From Chitinophagaceae bacterium (GTDB lineage: Bacteria; Bacteroidota; Bacteroidia; Chitinophagales; Chitinophagaceae), in contig JAIPBY010000020.1 in assembly GCA_021738605.1 (NCBI GenBank), positions 1 through 17,732 on the forward strand: a stretch of DNA of 17,732 nucleotides, in the 5' to 3' direction. The position numbers were made by a program, and so were the translations under genes. Below are positions 1 to 8,591 of this stretch, piece after piece. How positions within the stretch are numbered: the stretch's first letter is position 1; every line of letters begins with the position of its first letter. A model generated the notes under the pieces. That model saw nothing but the letters and a program-made list of their open reading frames with translations, did no database searches and was not told the DNA's origin.

Positions 1-1022
1 AAAGCCGGATTGGCTGTTTTGTATGCTTCAATATCAAGGATGGTTACAGCCTTTCTTTTGTCTCCTGCAGCATAAGCATTCGCCAGTTCCTTGGTGGGAA
101 GATTGATGCTCCATCCCTGACCATAAGGACTGGTTCCTGCCAGGTTGCGGACACCACACATTTGAACTGCCAGATTTCCCTGACCTCTTCCTGGATTAGA
201 CCAGTCGTAAAAAGGGCTGATGTTAGAGTACTGGATTTCAAACACTGACTCTGGTCCGTTTTCACCGGATTGCAGAAAAATATCACCAAAGTTTGTGACC
301 AGCTGGAAAGGTCCATTGACAACATTCTCCAACATTGCAGCAGCGGCATCAAACTTGTTCTGATACAACAATACCTTGCCCAGCAAGGCTTGTGCAGCAT
401 ATTTTGTAACCCTTCCTTTTTGTGTGTTGACTGCAGGCAATACCTTGATGGCGTTGTTCAAATCAAGTTCGATCTGCTTGTAGACATCCGCTTTGGGAGC
501 CCTTGCGAATTTTCTTGAATCCGTTGCAGTAAGCCTCTTCTCAGCAAACAAGGGAACATCACCAAACATCCTGACCAACTCAAAATAATAATACGCCCTC
601 AAGAAATAAACCTCTCCAAACAAGGCTTCTTTTCCTGTAAACTCCAACTTGGCCTTGTTTTCATGAAGATAGTTGGCCCTATTGATGCCTTCATAACAGG
701 ATTTCCAGGCTTCAGAAAAATAAAAATTATTGGAGTTGATTTGATAGTCATCAATCTGCTGAAGTCCAACCACGTCTGTTGCGTTTTCTCCGCCAGATAC
801 GGCATTGTCTGAAGCGACATCACCAATCACTGGGTTGGCATACAACCATTGCAAAGGTGAATAAACGCCAATGGCCATCTTATTGAAATCATCTGCTGTT
901 TTCAGGTAATCATTTGCGGTAATCTGGTAATCCTCTTGAGGATCGTAAGCCACAAATTTTGTACAGGCCGCTCCGAACAAGAGCAGTGCTGTCATGGATA
1001 TGATGTATTGTAAATTTTTCAT
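1..1022 (-). CDS. SusD/RagB-family outer-membrane lipoprotein (3' end cut by window edge)
   Basis: This is a surface glycan/nutrient-binding lipoprotein, the usual partner that caps a SusC channel. The frame is open from the ATG at 1022 to the left edge, giving about 340 residues of a protein that is usually 450-550 long, so the C-terminus is missing. The N-terminus is a lipoprotein signal ending in LFGAAC, with the lipidated Cys at residue 20. The middle contains the FLRAYYYFELVRMFGDVPLF stretch typical of SusD/RagB TPR-like helices, followed by a region (APKADVYKQIELDLNNAI) that also fits the family. The start lies 19 bases after the stop of the SusC gene, so the two are almost certainly one operon. 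No substrate-degrading enzyme is in view, so the ligand cannot be named. Confidence 0.93.
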   Translation of the reverse strand, partial: MKNLQYIISMTALLLFGAACTKFVAYDPQEDYQITANDYLKTADDFNKMAIGVYSPLQWLYANPVIGDVASDNAVSGGENATDVVGLQQIDDYQINSNNFYFSEAWKSCYEGINRANYLHENKAKLEFTGKEALFGEVYFLRAYYYFELVRMFGDVPLFAEKRLTATDSRKFARAPKADVYKQIELDLNNAIKVLPAVNTQKGRVTKYAAQALLGKVLLYQNKFDAAAAMLENVVNGPFQLVTNFGDIFLQSGENGPESVFEIQYSNISPFYDWSNPGRGQGNLAVQMCGVRNLAGTSPYGQGWSINLPTKELANAYAAGDKRKAVTILDIEAYKTANPA

Positions 1023-1041
1023 GTTGTTCTTTTTTCTTTGA

Positions 1042-4000
1042 TTAGAATTTAAGATCAAGTCCTATGGCAAAACTTCTTGCTTGCGGATATGCACCCCTGT
1101 CTATGCCCGTATCAAAAATCCCACCGGAAATCTCAGGATCAAATCCAGTGTATTTCGTAAAGGTGAAGGCATTTCTTGCCTGTGCATAAATGCGAAGCTT
1201 AGAAATATTGGCTCTGCGAAGGGCTGCAGATGAAAAATTATATCCCAACTGGAGGTTCTTTATTTTGATGAAAGAACCATCCTCTACATAGCGATCGGAA
1301 ACCCTTGTATTGTTGTTGGCATCAATGAATGAATACCTTGGATTGTTGGATTCGTTGGTTGATCCGCTTCCGGTCCAACGCCCAAGAACACTCCTGAACT
1401 TATTGGTCATGGCCAGGTTCCTTTCGTAGGCACGGTACACTTCGTTGCCAACTGAGGCGTATACAAAAGAGTTGAAATCAAAACCCTTGTATTCCAAAGA
1501 AAGGTTCCACCCTATGGTGAATTCAGGGAATGGATTGCCAATGTCAGTCCTGTCATCGCCATCAATTTTACCATCACCATTGATATCTACAAAACGGATA
1601 TCACCGGCCTGCGCACCAGGCTGTGAAGCATGTTTGGCAACATCTGCCTGGGTCTGGAACAAACCGTCGGTTTTGAATCCATAAAAATATCCAGGAGATT
1701 TGTCTTTTTCAAAACGAGTAACAGACTGATACGGTATGCCATAGCCTCCACCTGTGATCAAACCATTGTTGGTTTCAGTAACCAGGTTGGTGGCCGTGGT
1801 GAAAGTGACATTCGTTGAAATCCTAAAGTTCTTGGACAATTGGTCAGTGTATCCAAGGTTCATGTCAACACCACTTGTTCTGGTTGTACCGATATTGGCG
1901 GTTGGCAATGAAGCTGTACCCAAATAAAGGGACAATGTTGGGGTAAACAGCAAGCCGCTGATATCCTTGCGGAAATAGTCTCCGCTGAAAGAAAACTTGT
2001 TGTTGAAGAACCTGATGTCAAAACCAGCATTCAACTGTGCCTGCTCTTCCCATTTGAGGTCATCATTCTTGAAAGATGCAATGGTAGCACCAACAGATGT
2101 TGGTTCATTGCCAAAAGAATATCCAGCATTCTGACCAAGACCGTAAGCATACAACAAGGTTGAAATCCTTTGGTATTGTGGATTCACATTCTCATTTCCT
2201 GTAACACCATAGCTTCCCCTTATTTTGAGGTAATCAATGAAGCCAACCTTGAAGAAATCTTCCTGAGTAACTACCCAACCCAAAGAACCAGAGAAGAAGT
2301 TGGCGAATTTGTTGTTATCGCCAAAGGCAAAAGATCCATCCCTTCTCAAGGTTCCAGATACAAGGTATTTCTCATTGAAGTCGTAATCTACCCTACCGAA
2401 ATAGGAAAGATTTCTTCTTTCGTATTGGTAAGAACCAAGGTCAATACCTGAAAGTGTTGCGATACCTGTTGCAGAGGAAATATCTGCAAAACTCCATGAG
2501 TTGAAAGGAACATCCTGCCTGGAACCATTCAATGAATTACCAGTTACACGTGCCATTGAAAAACCAGCTACGGTTTCAAAGTTGTGGCTTTGGCCAACTT
2601 TGAAATTGTAATTGGCGAAATTCTCAAAGGTATAATTGAAATAATTGGTCTTGTACTCATAGACATTGTTGTGAGACCCTGGCTTGGCCGTTCCATCAGC
2701 ATTCATGGTAGAATTGATGTGGCTGGTTCCATAAAAGGAAAGTGGGGTGAAATTCTTTCCGGTAACATCGGTATTGGTATAACCAAAGCGGGAAGAGAGT
2801 TTCAGGTTTTTCAACAGATCATATTGCAGCTCCAGCTTACCGTATAGTTTGCTGGTATTATTCTTATTATATGTATCCTCCAACTGGGTAAGCGGATTGA
2901 TGATCTCAGAAAGGATGTACTTGCTGGTGCTGTACTTCCCATAAGTATTGGGGACATTGTTCAAGACCGGCACAGTAGGATCAAAGTTCAGTGCATTGGA
3001 GATGACTGAATTGATGGCATTTTCAGGAACACCTGCACCTTTGATATTGGTATACGTAGTATTGGTGATGAACTTTAGTTTCGAACTGAGATCGAAGCTG
3101 AGGTTTGAAGTGGCGTTGATCCTGTTGAAATAGGACTTCTCACCGCCACCCACAATTCCTGCCTGGGAAAGGTATCCACCAGAAAGGAAATAGGCCATCT
3201 TATCGCTACCACCCCTTGCCGCAACGGTATGCGACTGAAGCGGAGCCTGCTTGAAGATCTGGTCTTGCCAGTTGGTGCCAGCACCCAAACCAGAAAGGTT
3301 AGGGAATACCAGTGAACCCCCAGAAGTAACACTTCCCTCGTTCACAATGGCAGCATATTCAGATGCGTTCAAAACACCAATCTGGTTCAATACTTCCTGC
3401 ATCGCATAGTTTCCGCTGTAAGTAATTTCAGTTTTTTGGTTCTTGCGGCCCGTCTTTGTGGTCACTACGATTACACCATTTCCTCCCTTCACTCCATAAA
3501 TGGCAGTTGTAGCGGCATCCTTGAGTACGTTGACAGACTCAATATCAGCAGGGTTGATGGCATTGAAATCATCCAGTGTCTGGATGGCTCCGTCAACCAC
3601 AACAACCGGATCTGTTCCTGTATAGGAAGGTATACCCCTTACCAAAACTGTTGGCTTGGCGCCGGGTGAGCCGTTGGAAACCACGGTAACACCAGAAGCC
3701 CGACCTTGCAGTGCATCTTCAGCACGAACAGGTTTCAACTTCTCAATATCTGAGCCTTTTACAGTGGATACGGCACCAGAAACTTTGGTAACCTTCTGTA
3801 CACCATATCCTACAACAACCACTTCATCAAGTTTGGAGGAAGATGGTTCAAGGGCAATGTTCATCATACCCAAGGCAATCGATACTTCTTTGGTTTCAAA
3901 CCCAACAGAAGAAACAACAATTGTTTTGGCGGACGATGGAACCGTTAAGGAGAACATTCCCATTTCATTGGTGGAAGTTCCAGTATTTGTGCCTTTTACC

Positions 4001-4137
4001 AGAATAGTTGCCTTGGATACAGGTAGCCCAGCAGGGTCGACCACCTTACCAGCAGCAGTTTTGTCTTGGGACAATGATGTCAATCCCAGCATGATGAGAA
4101 ATGAAAGAAGTGCAAACTTCTTTAGAGCCTTTTCCAT
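1042..4137 (-). CDS. SusC/RagA-family TonB-dependent outer-membrane transporter
   Basis: This is a TonB-dependent beta-barrel that imports oligosaccharides or other large nutrients together with its SusD partner. The ATG at 4137 gives 1031 residues; an in-frame TTG two codons upstream is possible but less likely. There is a signal peptide (residues 1 to about 24, ending LTSLSQ), then a carboxypeptidase-regulatory-like beta-sandwich (about 27-98). A TonB-box-like LDEVVVVGYG (103-112) precedes the plug (about 113-232), which has the SusC hallmarks LVRGIPSYTGTDPVVVVDG and VLKDAATTAIYGVKGGNGV. The barrel follows, with a DINGDGKIDGDD calcium-loop-like motif at 851-862. It ends in an aromatic C-terminus (IGLDLKF) as expected for outer-membrane insertion. 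Length and domain order are normal for the family. The substrate is unknown. It is first in an operon with the SusD gene and divergent from a putative regulator. Confidence 0.96.
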   Translation of the reverse strand: MEKALKKFALLSFLIMLGLTSLSQDKTAAGKVVDPAGLPVSKATILVKGTNTGTSTNEMGMFSLTVPSSAKTIVVSSVGFETKEVSIALGMMNIALEPSSSKLDEVVVVGYGVQKVTKVSGAVSTVKGSDIEKLKPVRAEDALQGRASGVTVVSNGSPGAKPTVLVRGIPSYTGTDPVVVVDGAIQTLDDFNAINPADIESVNVLKDAATTAIYGVKGGNGVIVVTTKTGRKNQKTEITYSGNYAMQEVLNQIGVLNASEYAAIVNEGSVTSGGSLVFPNLSGLGAGTNWQDQIFKQAPLQSHTVAARGGSDKMAYFLSGGYLSQAGIVGGGEKSYFNRINATSNLSFDLSSKLKFITNTTYTNIKGAGVPENAINSVISNALNFDPTVPVLNNVPNTYGKYSTSKYILSEIINPLTQLEDTYNKNNTSKLYGKLELQYDLLKNLKLSSRFGYTNTDVTGKNFTPLSFYGTSHINSTMNADGTAKPGSHNNVYEYKTNYFNYTFENFANYNFKVGQSHNFETVAGFSMARVTGNSLNGSRQDVPFNSWSFADISSATGIATLSGIDLGSYQYERRNLSYFGRVDYDFNEKYLVSGTLRRDGSFAFGDNNKFANFFSGSLGWVVTQEDFFKVGFIDYLKIRGSYGVTGNENVNPQYQRISTLLYAYGLGQNAGYSFGNEPTSVGATIASFKNDDLKWEEQAQLNAGFDIRFFNNKFSFSGDYFRKDISGLLFTPTLSLYLGTASLPTANIGTTRTSGVDMNLGYTDQLSKNFRISTNVTFTTATNLVTETNNGLITGGGYGIPYQSVTRFEKDKSPGYFYGFKTDGLFQTQADVAKHASQPGAQAGDIRFVDINGDGKIDGDDRTDIGNPFPEFTIGWNLSLEYKGFDFNSFVYASVGNEVYRAYERNLAMTNKFRSVLGRWTGSGSTNESNNPRYSFIDANNNTRVSDRYVEDGSFIKIKNLQLGYNFSSAALRRANISKLRIYAQARNAFTFTKYTGFDPEISGGIFDTGIDRGAYPQARSFAIGLDLKF

Positions 4138-4164
4138 ACGCAAGTTTTTGTTTTTAAATGATTA

Positions 4165-4181
4165 TCCCTTCGTTAAAGGGA
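4165..4181 (-). other. Small hairpin in the SusC leader
   Basis: TCCCTT and AAGGGA are perfect 6-bp inverted arms around a 5-base loop. If the candidate -7 element at 4185-4192 is used, transcription would begin at about 4180, putting this stem-loop at the very 5' end of the susC-susD mRNA, about 28 bases before the ATG. A 5'-terminal stem could protect the messenger from decay. This is an inference from position; the stem is short. Confidence 0.3.
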
Positions 4182-4184
4182 CAA

Positions 4185-4192
4185 TAAAGGTA
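4185..4192 (-). promoter_or_regulatory. Candidate -7 promoter element for the SusC-SusD operon
   Basis: On the minus strand this reads TACCTTTA, a 7 of 8 match to the Bacteroidota -7 consensus TAnnTTTG. No convincing TTG box is found about 19 bases upstream, which would suit an activator-dependent promoter. The palindrome and TACATCAA boxes lie upstream of it. The implied leader is about 43 bases. Confidence 0.35.
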
Positions 4193-4218
4193 TAATTTAT
4201 TGAGCCATTGAGTATTTT

Positions 4219-4230
4219 TGTAGTACTACA
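4219..4230. promoter_or_regulatory. 12-bp perfect palindrome, possible operator
   Basis: TGTAGTACTACA is its own reverse complement. It lies between the candidate susC -7 element and the TACATCAA boxes, centred about 44 bases upstream of the inferred transcription start. That is a usual position for an activator or repressor site. No protein can be assigned from sequence alone. Confidence 0.35.
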
Positions 4231-4234
4231 CAAC

Positions 4235-4297
4235 TACATCAACAATTTGTAAATCTTTGATTTTCAATAAATAAAAAATACATCAACAATACATCAA
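4235..4297. repeat. Three TACATCAA direct repeats, 11-bp phased, possible regulator-binding boxes
   Basis: TACATCAA occurs at 4235-4242, 4279-4286 and 4290-4297 in the same orientation. The first two copies extend to an identical 12-mer, TACATCAACAAT. The start-to-start distances are 44 and 11 bases, both multiples of 11, so all three boxes face nearly the same side of the helix. They sit between two divergent genes, upstream of the SusC promoter candidate. This makes them plausible binding sites for the divergently encoded HTH regulator. The region is AT-rich, so a chance origin is possible. Confidence 0.45.
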
Positions 4298-4390
4298 AAC
4301 AATTTCGGCATTTAATTTGTTTAAGAATATTATTTAAATTGAGCGGTAAATTGTTAAACAAACTTCAGATTAACGCAATCAGTATATAAC

Positions 4391-7294
4391 ATGAAAATTC
4401 TTCGAATCGCTGTTTGCCTGTTTTTACTCTCCCATCAAACCAAAGGGCAAAATACCATCGGCATACCCCAAATTATCAATTTTAACAAGAACGACTTCAA
4501 GGCGGGCACCCAAACTTGGGACATTGATCAGGACAGCAGAGGAAGGATGTATTTTGCCAACAATGAAGGGCTGCTCACCTACGATGGAACTTTCTGGAAA
4601 CTTCACCCCCTCCCAAACAAAACCATCATGCGTTCCATTGCCATTGATGGAAAAGGAGTCATATATGCCGGCGGTCAGGGGGAAATGGGATATTTCGTGC
4701 CTAACGAGCGGGGTTTCTTAAAATATGTTTCGCTCACGCCCCTATTACCCGCCAAGGAAAGGTCTTTCGCCGATGTCTGGGACATAGAAATCATAGGCGA
4801 ATCTGTTTTCTTTAGAGCATCAGACAGGATGATCATGGAGTTGAGAAACAAAGCCATATCCCTTCACCCCCCAATCAGTGGATGGCAGTTCATGAAAAAA
4901 ATGGGAAACAATCTGTATGCCCAGGACCAGAAGAACGGACTATACGTTTACAGTAACAATAGTTGGCGCCCTGCCATCAACAATCAACTGCTCGCCGGCT
5001 CCACCATCTCAGGAATGATACAGACCAGCAAAGAAAGCAGCCTCATCCTTACCTATGACAGAAAATCCCTGACAATCAGGAGGGATACCATTTCCTACAA
5101 CAGTGGATTTAAGCTGCCGGCAACAGACATCAATTTCTTCAAGGTTACAGAAATAAACAAAGGAGAATTTGTTGCTGCCACTACCGCGGAGGGTTGTCTT
5201 ATCATGAAAAATGACGGGAAGTTTGTTCAAAAGATATCAAGAAAGGAGGGGCTTCAGAACAACAATGTCATCAGTGTATTCCTTGACAAGGATAAAAACC
5301 TCTGGGCAGGACTGAACAATGGAATCAGTTTCATTGCATACAACTCAGCCATAAAATACATCACACCCAACAAAGAAAATGAGGCTGCAGGATTCTCCGC
5401 CAAAATTTTCAACAATAAGCTTTTTATCGGTTCTTCGGATGGATGTTACTCGGCAGAACTATTACCCCAAAACAAAGACCTGAGCTTTCTCAGGTCAAAT
5501 TTCAGCCTGGTAGGCAATAGTTCCGGCCAGGTGTGGCGCCTGGAGGAAGTAAACCAGCATCTTCTGATGGGGCACAACAATGGATGTTTCGACATTATTG
5601 GCAACCAGGCAAAACTGATCAGCAGGGATGCGGGATGGACCTTTCTTCCCACCAGTCCAGTTCCGCCTGCACAAAACATCCTGACAGGAACCTATTCCGG
5701 ACTGAAAATGTTGACATTCAACAATGGCCAGTTCAGTGACAAAGGCAACATGGAGGGACTGTATGAATCATTGCGCTTCCTCACAACAGATAGCGAAGGA
5801 AATACATGGGCCTCACATCCTTACAGGGGAATCTACAAGATTAGCATCAGTGCAGATGGGAAGAAATACAATACTAGGCTATTTACAGAAAAAGATGGAC
5901 TACCCTCCAAACTGGACAACCATGTGTTCAAAATAAAAAACAGGGTGATTTTTGGAACCAGTGCAGGGGCATATGAATTTGATGCACAAAACAACCGCTT
6001 CATTCCCTCTATCTTTCTTCAACCGGTACTTGGCAACACAGAGGTACGGTACATGAACGAAGATGGACAGGGCAATATCTGGTTCTGCAGCGGAAAAAAA
6101 ATAGGGATGGTAGATTTTGGAGTAGGAAACCCCAAGCCCATCTATTTTTCAGAAATCACTGGTCAAATTCTTTCTGGATTTGAGAACATCTATGCATTCG
6201 ACAAGTCCAACATTTTCATTGGATCAGAAAAAGGGGTCATCCACCTCAACTACGAAAAATACAAATCCAACAAACCTACATTGAACATGATGCTTGGCAA
6301 TGTAAGGGCCATTGGAAAAACTGACAGCACCATTTTTGGAGGGTATTTCAATGATGGTTCCGTAAAAGAAACAACGAACAAAATCATTCCGTCTGTAGGC
6401 TTGGCAAGCAACTTCGATGCCTTCCATTTTGAATACAGCTCCCCAGGTTTTGGCATCCAAAAAAACATTGAGTACAGCTACAGGCTGGAGGGATACGAAA
6501 AGAATTGGAGCGGTTGGAGCAACAAAACTGAAAAAGATTATACCAATCTCCCAGCGGGGAGCTATGTATTCCATGTAAAGGCGCATGACAACCTGGGCAA
6601 TGAATCCGAGGAAATCAACTACAACTTTAAAATACAATCACCCTGGTACAAAAGCATTTGGGCTTACCTATTTTACCTCGTCATCATTGCGTTCGGGATA
6701 CGAAAATACAGTGCCTGGCAAAAGAAAAAACTACTGAGGCAGAAGTCAATTTATGAAAAGAAACAACGCCAGATGAGCATTGAACACCAGCTGGCAATCG
6801 AACAAAATGAAAAGGAAATCATTCGACTGAAAAATGAAAAATTGGAGGCTGAAATCATGTTGAAAACCAAAGAGCTTGCGGATACTTCCATGCAGCTGGT
6901 GGAAAGAAGTGACGCACTTTCGAAAGTAAAAGATGAGCTACAGAAACTCTATAAAAATACCAACGAAAACCATGACATCAAAAAAACCATTCACCTGCTG
7001 AATGATATCGAAAAGAACAGTGCGAGTTGGGAAAAATTTGCTGTACACTTTGATGAGATCAACAATAATTTCCTCAAAAACCTCAAGTCACATTTTCCCA
7101 AACTGACCAATACAGACCTCAAGGTTTGTGCTTACCTGCAACTCAATCTTGCATCCAAAGAAATTGCACAGTTAATGAACATCACGGTGAGAGGTGTTGA
7201 AATCAGCCGGTACCGGCTCCGGAAAAAACTGGGATTGAACACAGAGCAATCCATTGCAGAATTCCTCGATCGATACAAAGAAGACAAAACCTGA
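4391..7294 (+). CDS. Membrane-spanning one-component regulator: periplasmic propeller, triple-tyrosine domain, LuxR-like HTH
   Basis: This is a predicted transmembrane transcription regulator that would sense a periplasmic ligand and bind DNA without a phosphorelay. A signal peptide (residues 1-20, ending QTKGQ) is followed by propeller blades of the two-component-regulator type (for example DSRGRMYFANNEGLLTYDG near 45, DKDKNLWAGLNNGISF near 300 and DGQGNIWFCSG near 557). A Y_Y_Y domain follows at about 690-755 (YSYRLEGYEKNWSGW), then one transmembrane helix (about 757-775), then a long charged coiled coil (about 780-865). The C-terminal HTH (about 904-955) reads LTNTDLKVCAYLQLNLASKE and continues into IAQLMNITVRGVEISRYRLR. 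There is no histidine kinase, ATPase or receiver domain, unlike hybrid two-component regulators. SusR-type regulators have a comparable topology. It is divergent from the SusCD operon, so it probably controls that operon, possibly through the boxes at 4235-4297. The start ATG gives a proper signal peptide. Confidence 0.9.
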   Translation: MKILRIAVCLFLLSHQTKGQNTIGIPQIINFNKNDFKAGTQTWDIDQDSRGRMYFANNEGLLTYDGTFWKLHPLPNKTIMRSIAIDGKGVIYAGGQGEMGYFVPNERGFLKYVSLTPLLPAKERSFADVWDIEIIGESVFFRASDRMIMELRNKAISLHPPISGWQFMKKMGNNLYAQDQKNGLYVYSNNSWRPAINNQLLAGSTISGMIQTSKESSLILTYDRKSLTIRRDTISYNSGFKLPATDINFFKVTEINKGEFVAATTAEGCLIMKNDGKFVQKISRKEGLQNNNVISVFLDKDKNLWAGLNNGISFIAYNSAIKYITPNKENEAAGFSAKIFNNKLFIGSSDGCYSAELLPQNKDLSFLRSNFSLVGNSSGQVWRLEEVNQHLLMGHNNGCFDIIGNQAKLISRDAGWTFLPTSPVPPAQNILTGTYSGLKMLTFNNGQFSDKGNMEGLYESLRFLTTDSEGNTWASHPYRGIYKISISADGKKYNTRLFTEKDGLPSKLDNHVFKIKNRVIFGTSAGAYEFDAQNNRFIPSIFLQPVLGNTEVRYMNEDGQGNIWFCSGKKIGMVDFGVGNPKPIYFSEITGQILSGFENIYAFDKSNIFIGSEKGVIHLNYEKYKSNKPTLNMMLGNVRAIGKTDSTIFGGYFNDGSVKETTNKIIPSVGLASNFDAFHFEYSSPGFGIQKNIEYSYRLEGYEKNWSGWSNKTEKDYTNLPAGSYVFHVKAHDNLGNESEEINYNFKIQSPWYKSIWAYLFYLVIIAFGIRKYSAWQKKKLLRQKSIYEKKQRQMSIEHQLAIEQNEKEIIRLKNEKLEAEIMLKTKELADTSMQLVERSDALSKVKDELQKLYKNTNENHDIKKTIHLLNDIEKNSASWEKFAVHFDEINNNFLKNLKSHFPKLTNTDLKVCAYLQLNLASKEIAQLMNITVRGVEISRYRLRKKLGLNTEQSIAEFLDRYKEDKT

Positions 7295-7316
7295 TCAACG
7301 ATTGCAGGGGCCCACA

Positions 7317-7802
7317 TTATTTTTTCTCTGCTTCTGGCTCCAGCTTGTGCTCTACCTCAATGGCCTTCATGGTAGCCACGGCCCAATCAGCCAGGATAAG
7401 TTTTTCTTCCTCTGAAAGTTTGGCATCGCGGTGAACAATGGTATAACTGGATAAAGGCATTTCACCTTCCTTCACCATTTCATTAACCTCTTCCATTTTA
7501 TGGCGGGCTTTCTTTGGCTTGTAGGTCATGAATGCATCGAAATTCAACTCAGACTTTCCCTCTTTCACATGATCAGCCAACCACCAACCTACCGGTTGAA
7601 TGGAAGCATACCAGGGATATTTTGTGTTGTTGGAATGACAATCATTGCAAGAGCGCTCAAGGATTTTTTGAACATTATCCGGAGTAGCATAATGTGTTGC
7701 GATATTGTTAGCAGATGGAGTAGCAGCGATGTTCTTTTCAGGACGAATGAATTGAATGATCAAGATAATTACGGCAAAAGCGATAAGTATTTTTTTTAGC
7801 AT
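7317..7802 (-). CDS. Haem-binding domain protein with CxxCH motif, membrane-anchored
   Basis: This is a small exported or membrane-anchored c-type haem protein. The ATG at 7802 gives 161 residues; an in-frame TTG at 7820 would add six and is less likely. An N-terminal hydrophobic helix (residues 4-18) is followed by IRPEKN, typical of the Bacteroidota haem-binding domain family. The haem attachment motif CNDCH is at 52-56. Conserved downstream family stretches are YPWYASIQPVGWWLADHVKE (63-81) and GEMPLSSY (113-120), whose Met may be the distal iron ligand. The protein is probably periplasmic and involved in electron transfer or haem sensing; the exact role is unknown in the family. It starts 27 bases after the stop of the nucleotidyltransferase gene on the same strand, so co-transcription is likely but a functional link is not evident. 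It converges on the regulator gene with only 22 bases between stop codons. Confidence 0.88.
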   Translation of the reverse strand: MLKKILIAFAVIILIIQFIRPEKNIAATPSANNIATHYATPDNVQKILERSCNDCHSNNTKYPWYASIQPVGWWLADHVKEGKSELNFDAFMTYKPKKARHKMEEVNEMVKEGEMPLSSYTIVHRDAKLSEEEKLILADWAVATMKAIEVEHKLEPEAEKK

Positions 7803-7829
7803 GGGATAAAATTTAAACAATGTACATAT

Positions 7830-8567
7830 TTAATGAAACAAAACTGCTGCCTTGACCAATGATTCTGGTTTTCCTACATCGAGGATAATATCACCACTGT
7901 GGTCATAACCAACTACCAGTGAATTGGCCGCCAGTTGCAAATAAACATCCGTAATGGAGAAGGTTCCAGAAGAGGGCATAAGCCCAAAAATGGCAGGATC
8001 AATCACATGAATTCCAGAAAAAGAACGGGGCTGAACATTATCCTCTTCCCCAGCAGACCATTTTGTCTCTCCTGTAAGGTTGTTTCTCCATCCCACCAGT
8101 CGCATCTCGTCATCAAAAAGAAACTGCCTGGAACTTTCCCGCTTGGTTACAGCCAGCGTTGCCAATGGGTTGATCTTGTTGTGAAAATCAATCATCCCAA
8201 CAAGATCGAGATTGGTCAACATGTCTACATTCATGACCACAAAGGGTGATGAAACATCCCTGAAATGGCTAGCTGCAAATGCAAGCCCACCGCCAGTTTC
8301 ATAAGGACCCTCAGCTTCATGCGAAACAGCAATATGGATATCGGTACCCTCGTACCGCTTCAAAAAATCAATGACCTGGTCAGCAAAATGGTGGACATTG
8401 ACAACAATCTGTTGAATGCCAAAACTGTTGAGATAGGCTATGTTTCGCTCAAGCAGGGTTTTATCATTAACGACAGCCAATGCTTTGGGATGATGTTCTG
8501 TAAAGGGTTTCAACCTTGTTCCCAGACCTGCTGCAAAGAGCATTGCTTTAATGGGCTGCATATTCAT
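7830..8567 (-). CDS. murU: Sugar-1-phosphate nucleotidyltransferase, MurU-like
   Basis: This enzyme of the NTP_transferase fold transfers a nucleotide from NTP to a sugar-1-phosphate. The N-terminal signature FAAGLGTRLKPFTEHHPKAL (residues 11-30) contains the nucleotide-binding G-x-G-T-R loop and the PKAL lysine. ETGGGLAFA (90-98) and NVDMLTNLD (113-121, metal-binding Asp115) complete the active site. At 245 residues it matches MurU-type enzymes (about 225) and lacks the C-terminal acyltransferase of GlmU. It follows an AmgK-like kinase by 24 bases. In Pseudomonas, AmgK makes MurNAc-1-phosphate and MurU converts that to UDP-MurNAc, so the pairing supports the MurU reading. A mannose- or heptose-specific relative cannot be excluded from sequence. 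An alternative ATG lies two codons in, at 8561. Confidence 0.8.
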   Translation of the reverse strand: MNMQPIKAMLFAAGLGTRLKPFTEHHPKALAVVNDKTLLERNIAYLNSFGIQQIVVNVHHFADQVIDFLKRYEGTDIHIAVSHEAEGPYETGGGLAFAASHFRDVSSPFVVMNVDMLTNLDLVGMIDFHNKINPLATLAVTKRESSRQFLFDDEMRLVGWRNNLTGETKWSAGEEDNVQPRSFSGIHVIDPAIFGLMPSSGTFSITDVYLQLAANSLVVGYDHSGDIILDVGKPESLVKAAVLFH

Positions 8568-8591
8568 TTTGTTGGTGGCGCATGTATTGCA

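Noticed and set aside
4138..4143. TTG start two codons upstream of the SusC ATG
   Set aside because: ATG at 4137 leaves a complete signal peptide and is the more usual codon; no ribosome-binding evidence favours TTG.
3656..4195. A 179-codon plus-strand frame opposite the SusC N-terminus
   Set aside because: It overlaps the plug and signal-peptide coding region of SusC, is low in distinctive sequence, and has no sign of its own start region.
4235..4297. A possible CRISPR array
   Set aside because: Only three 8-base copies with unequal spacing (44 and 11) and no cas genes; it fits transcription-factor boxes better.
7295..7316. A terminator between the regulator and the haem-binding gene
   Set aside because: The GGGCCC palindrome is followed by T-rich sequence, but the stem is too short and lacks a loop to call a terminator.
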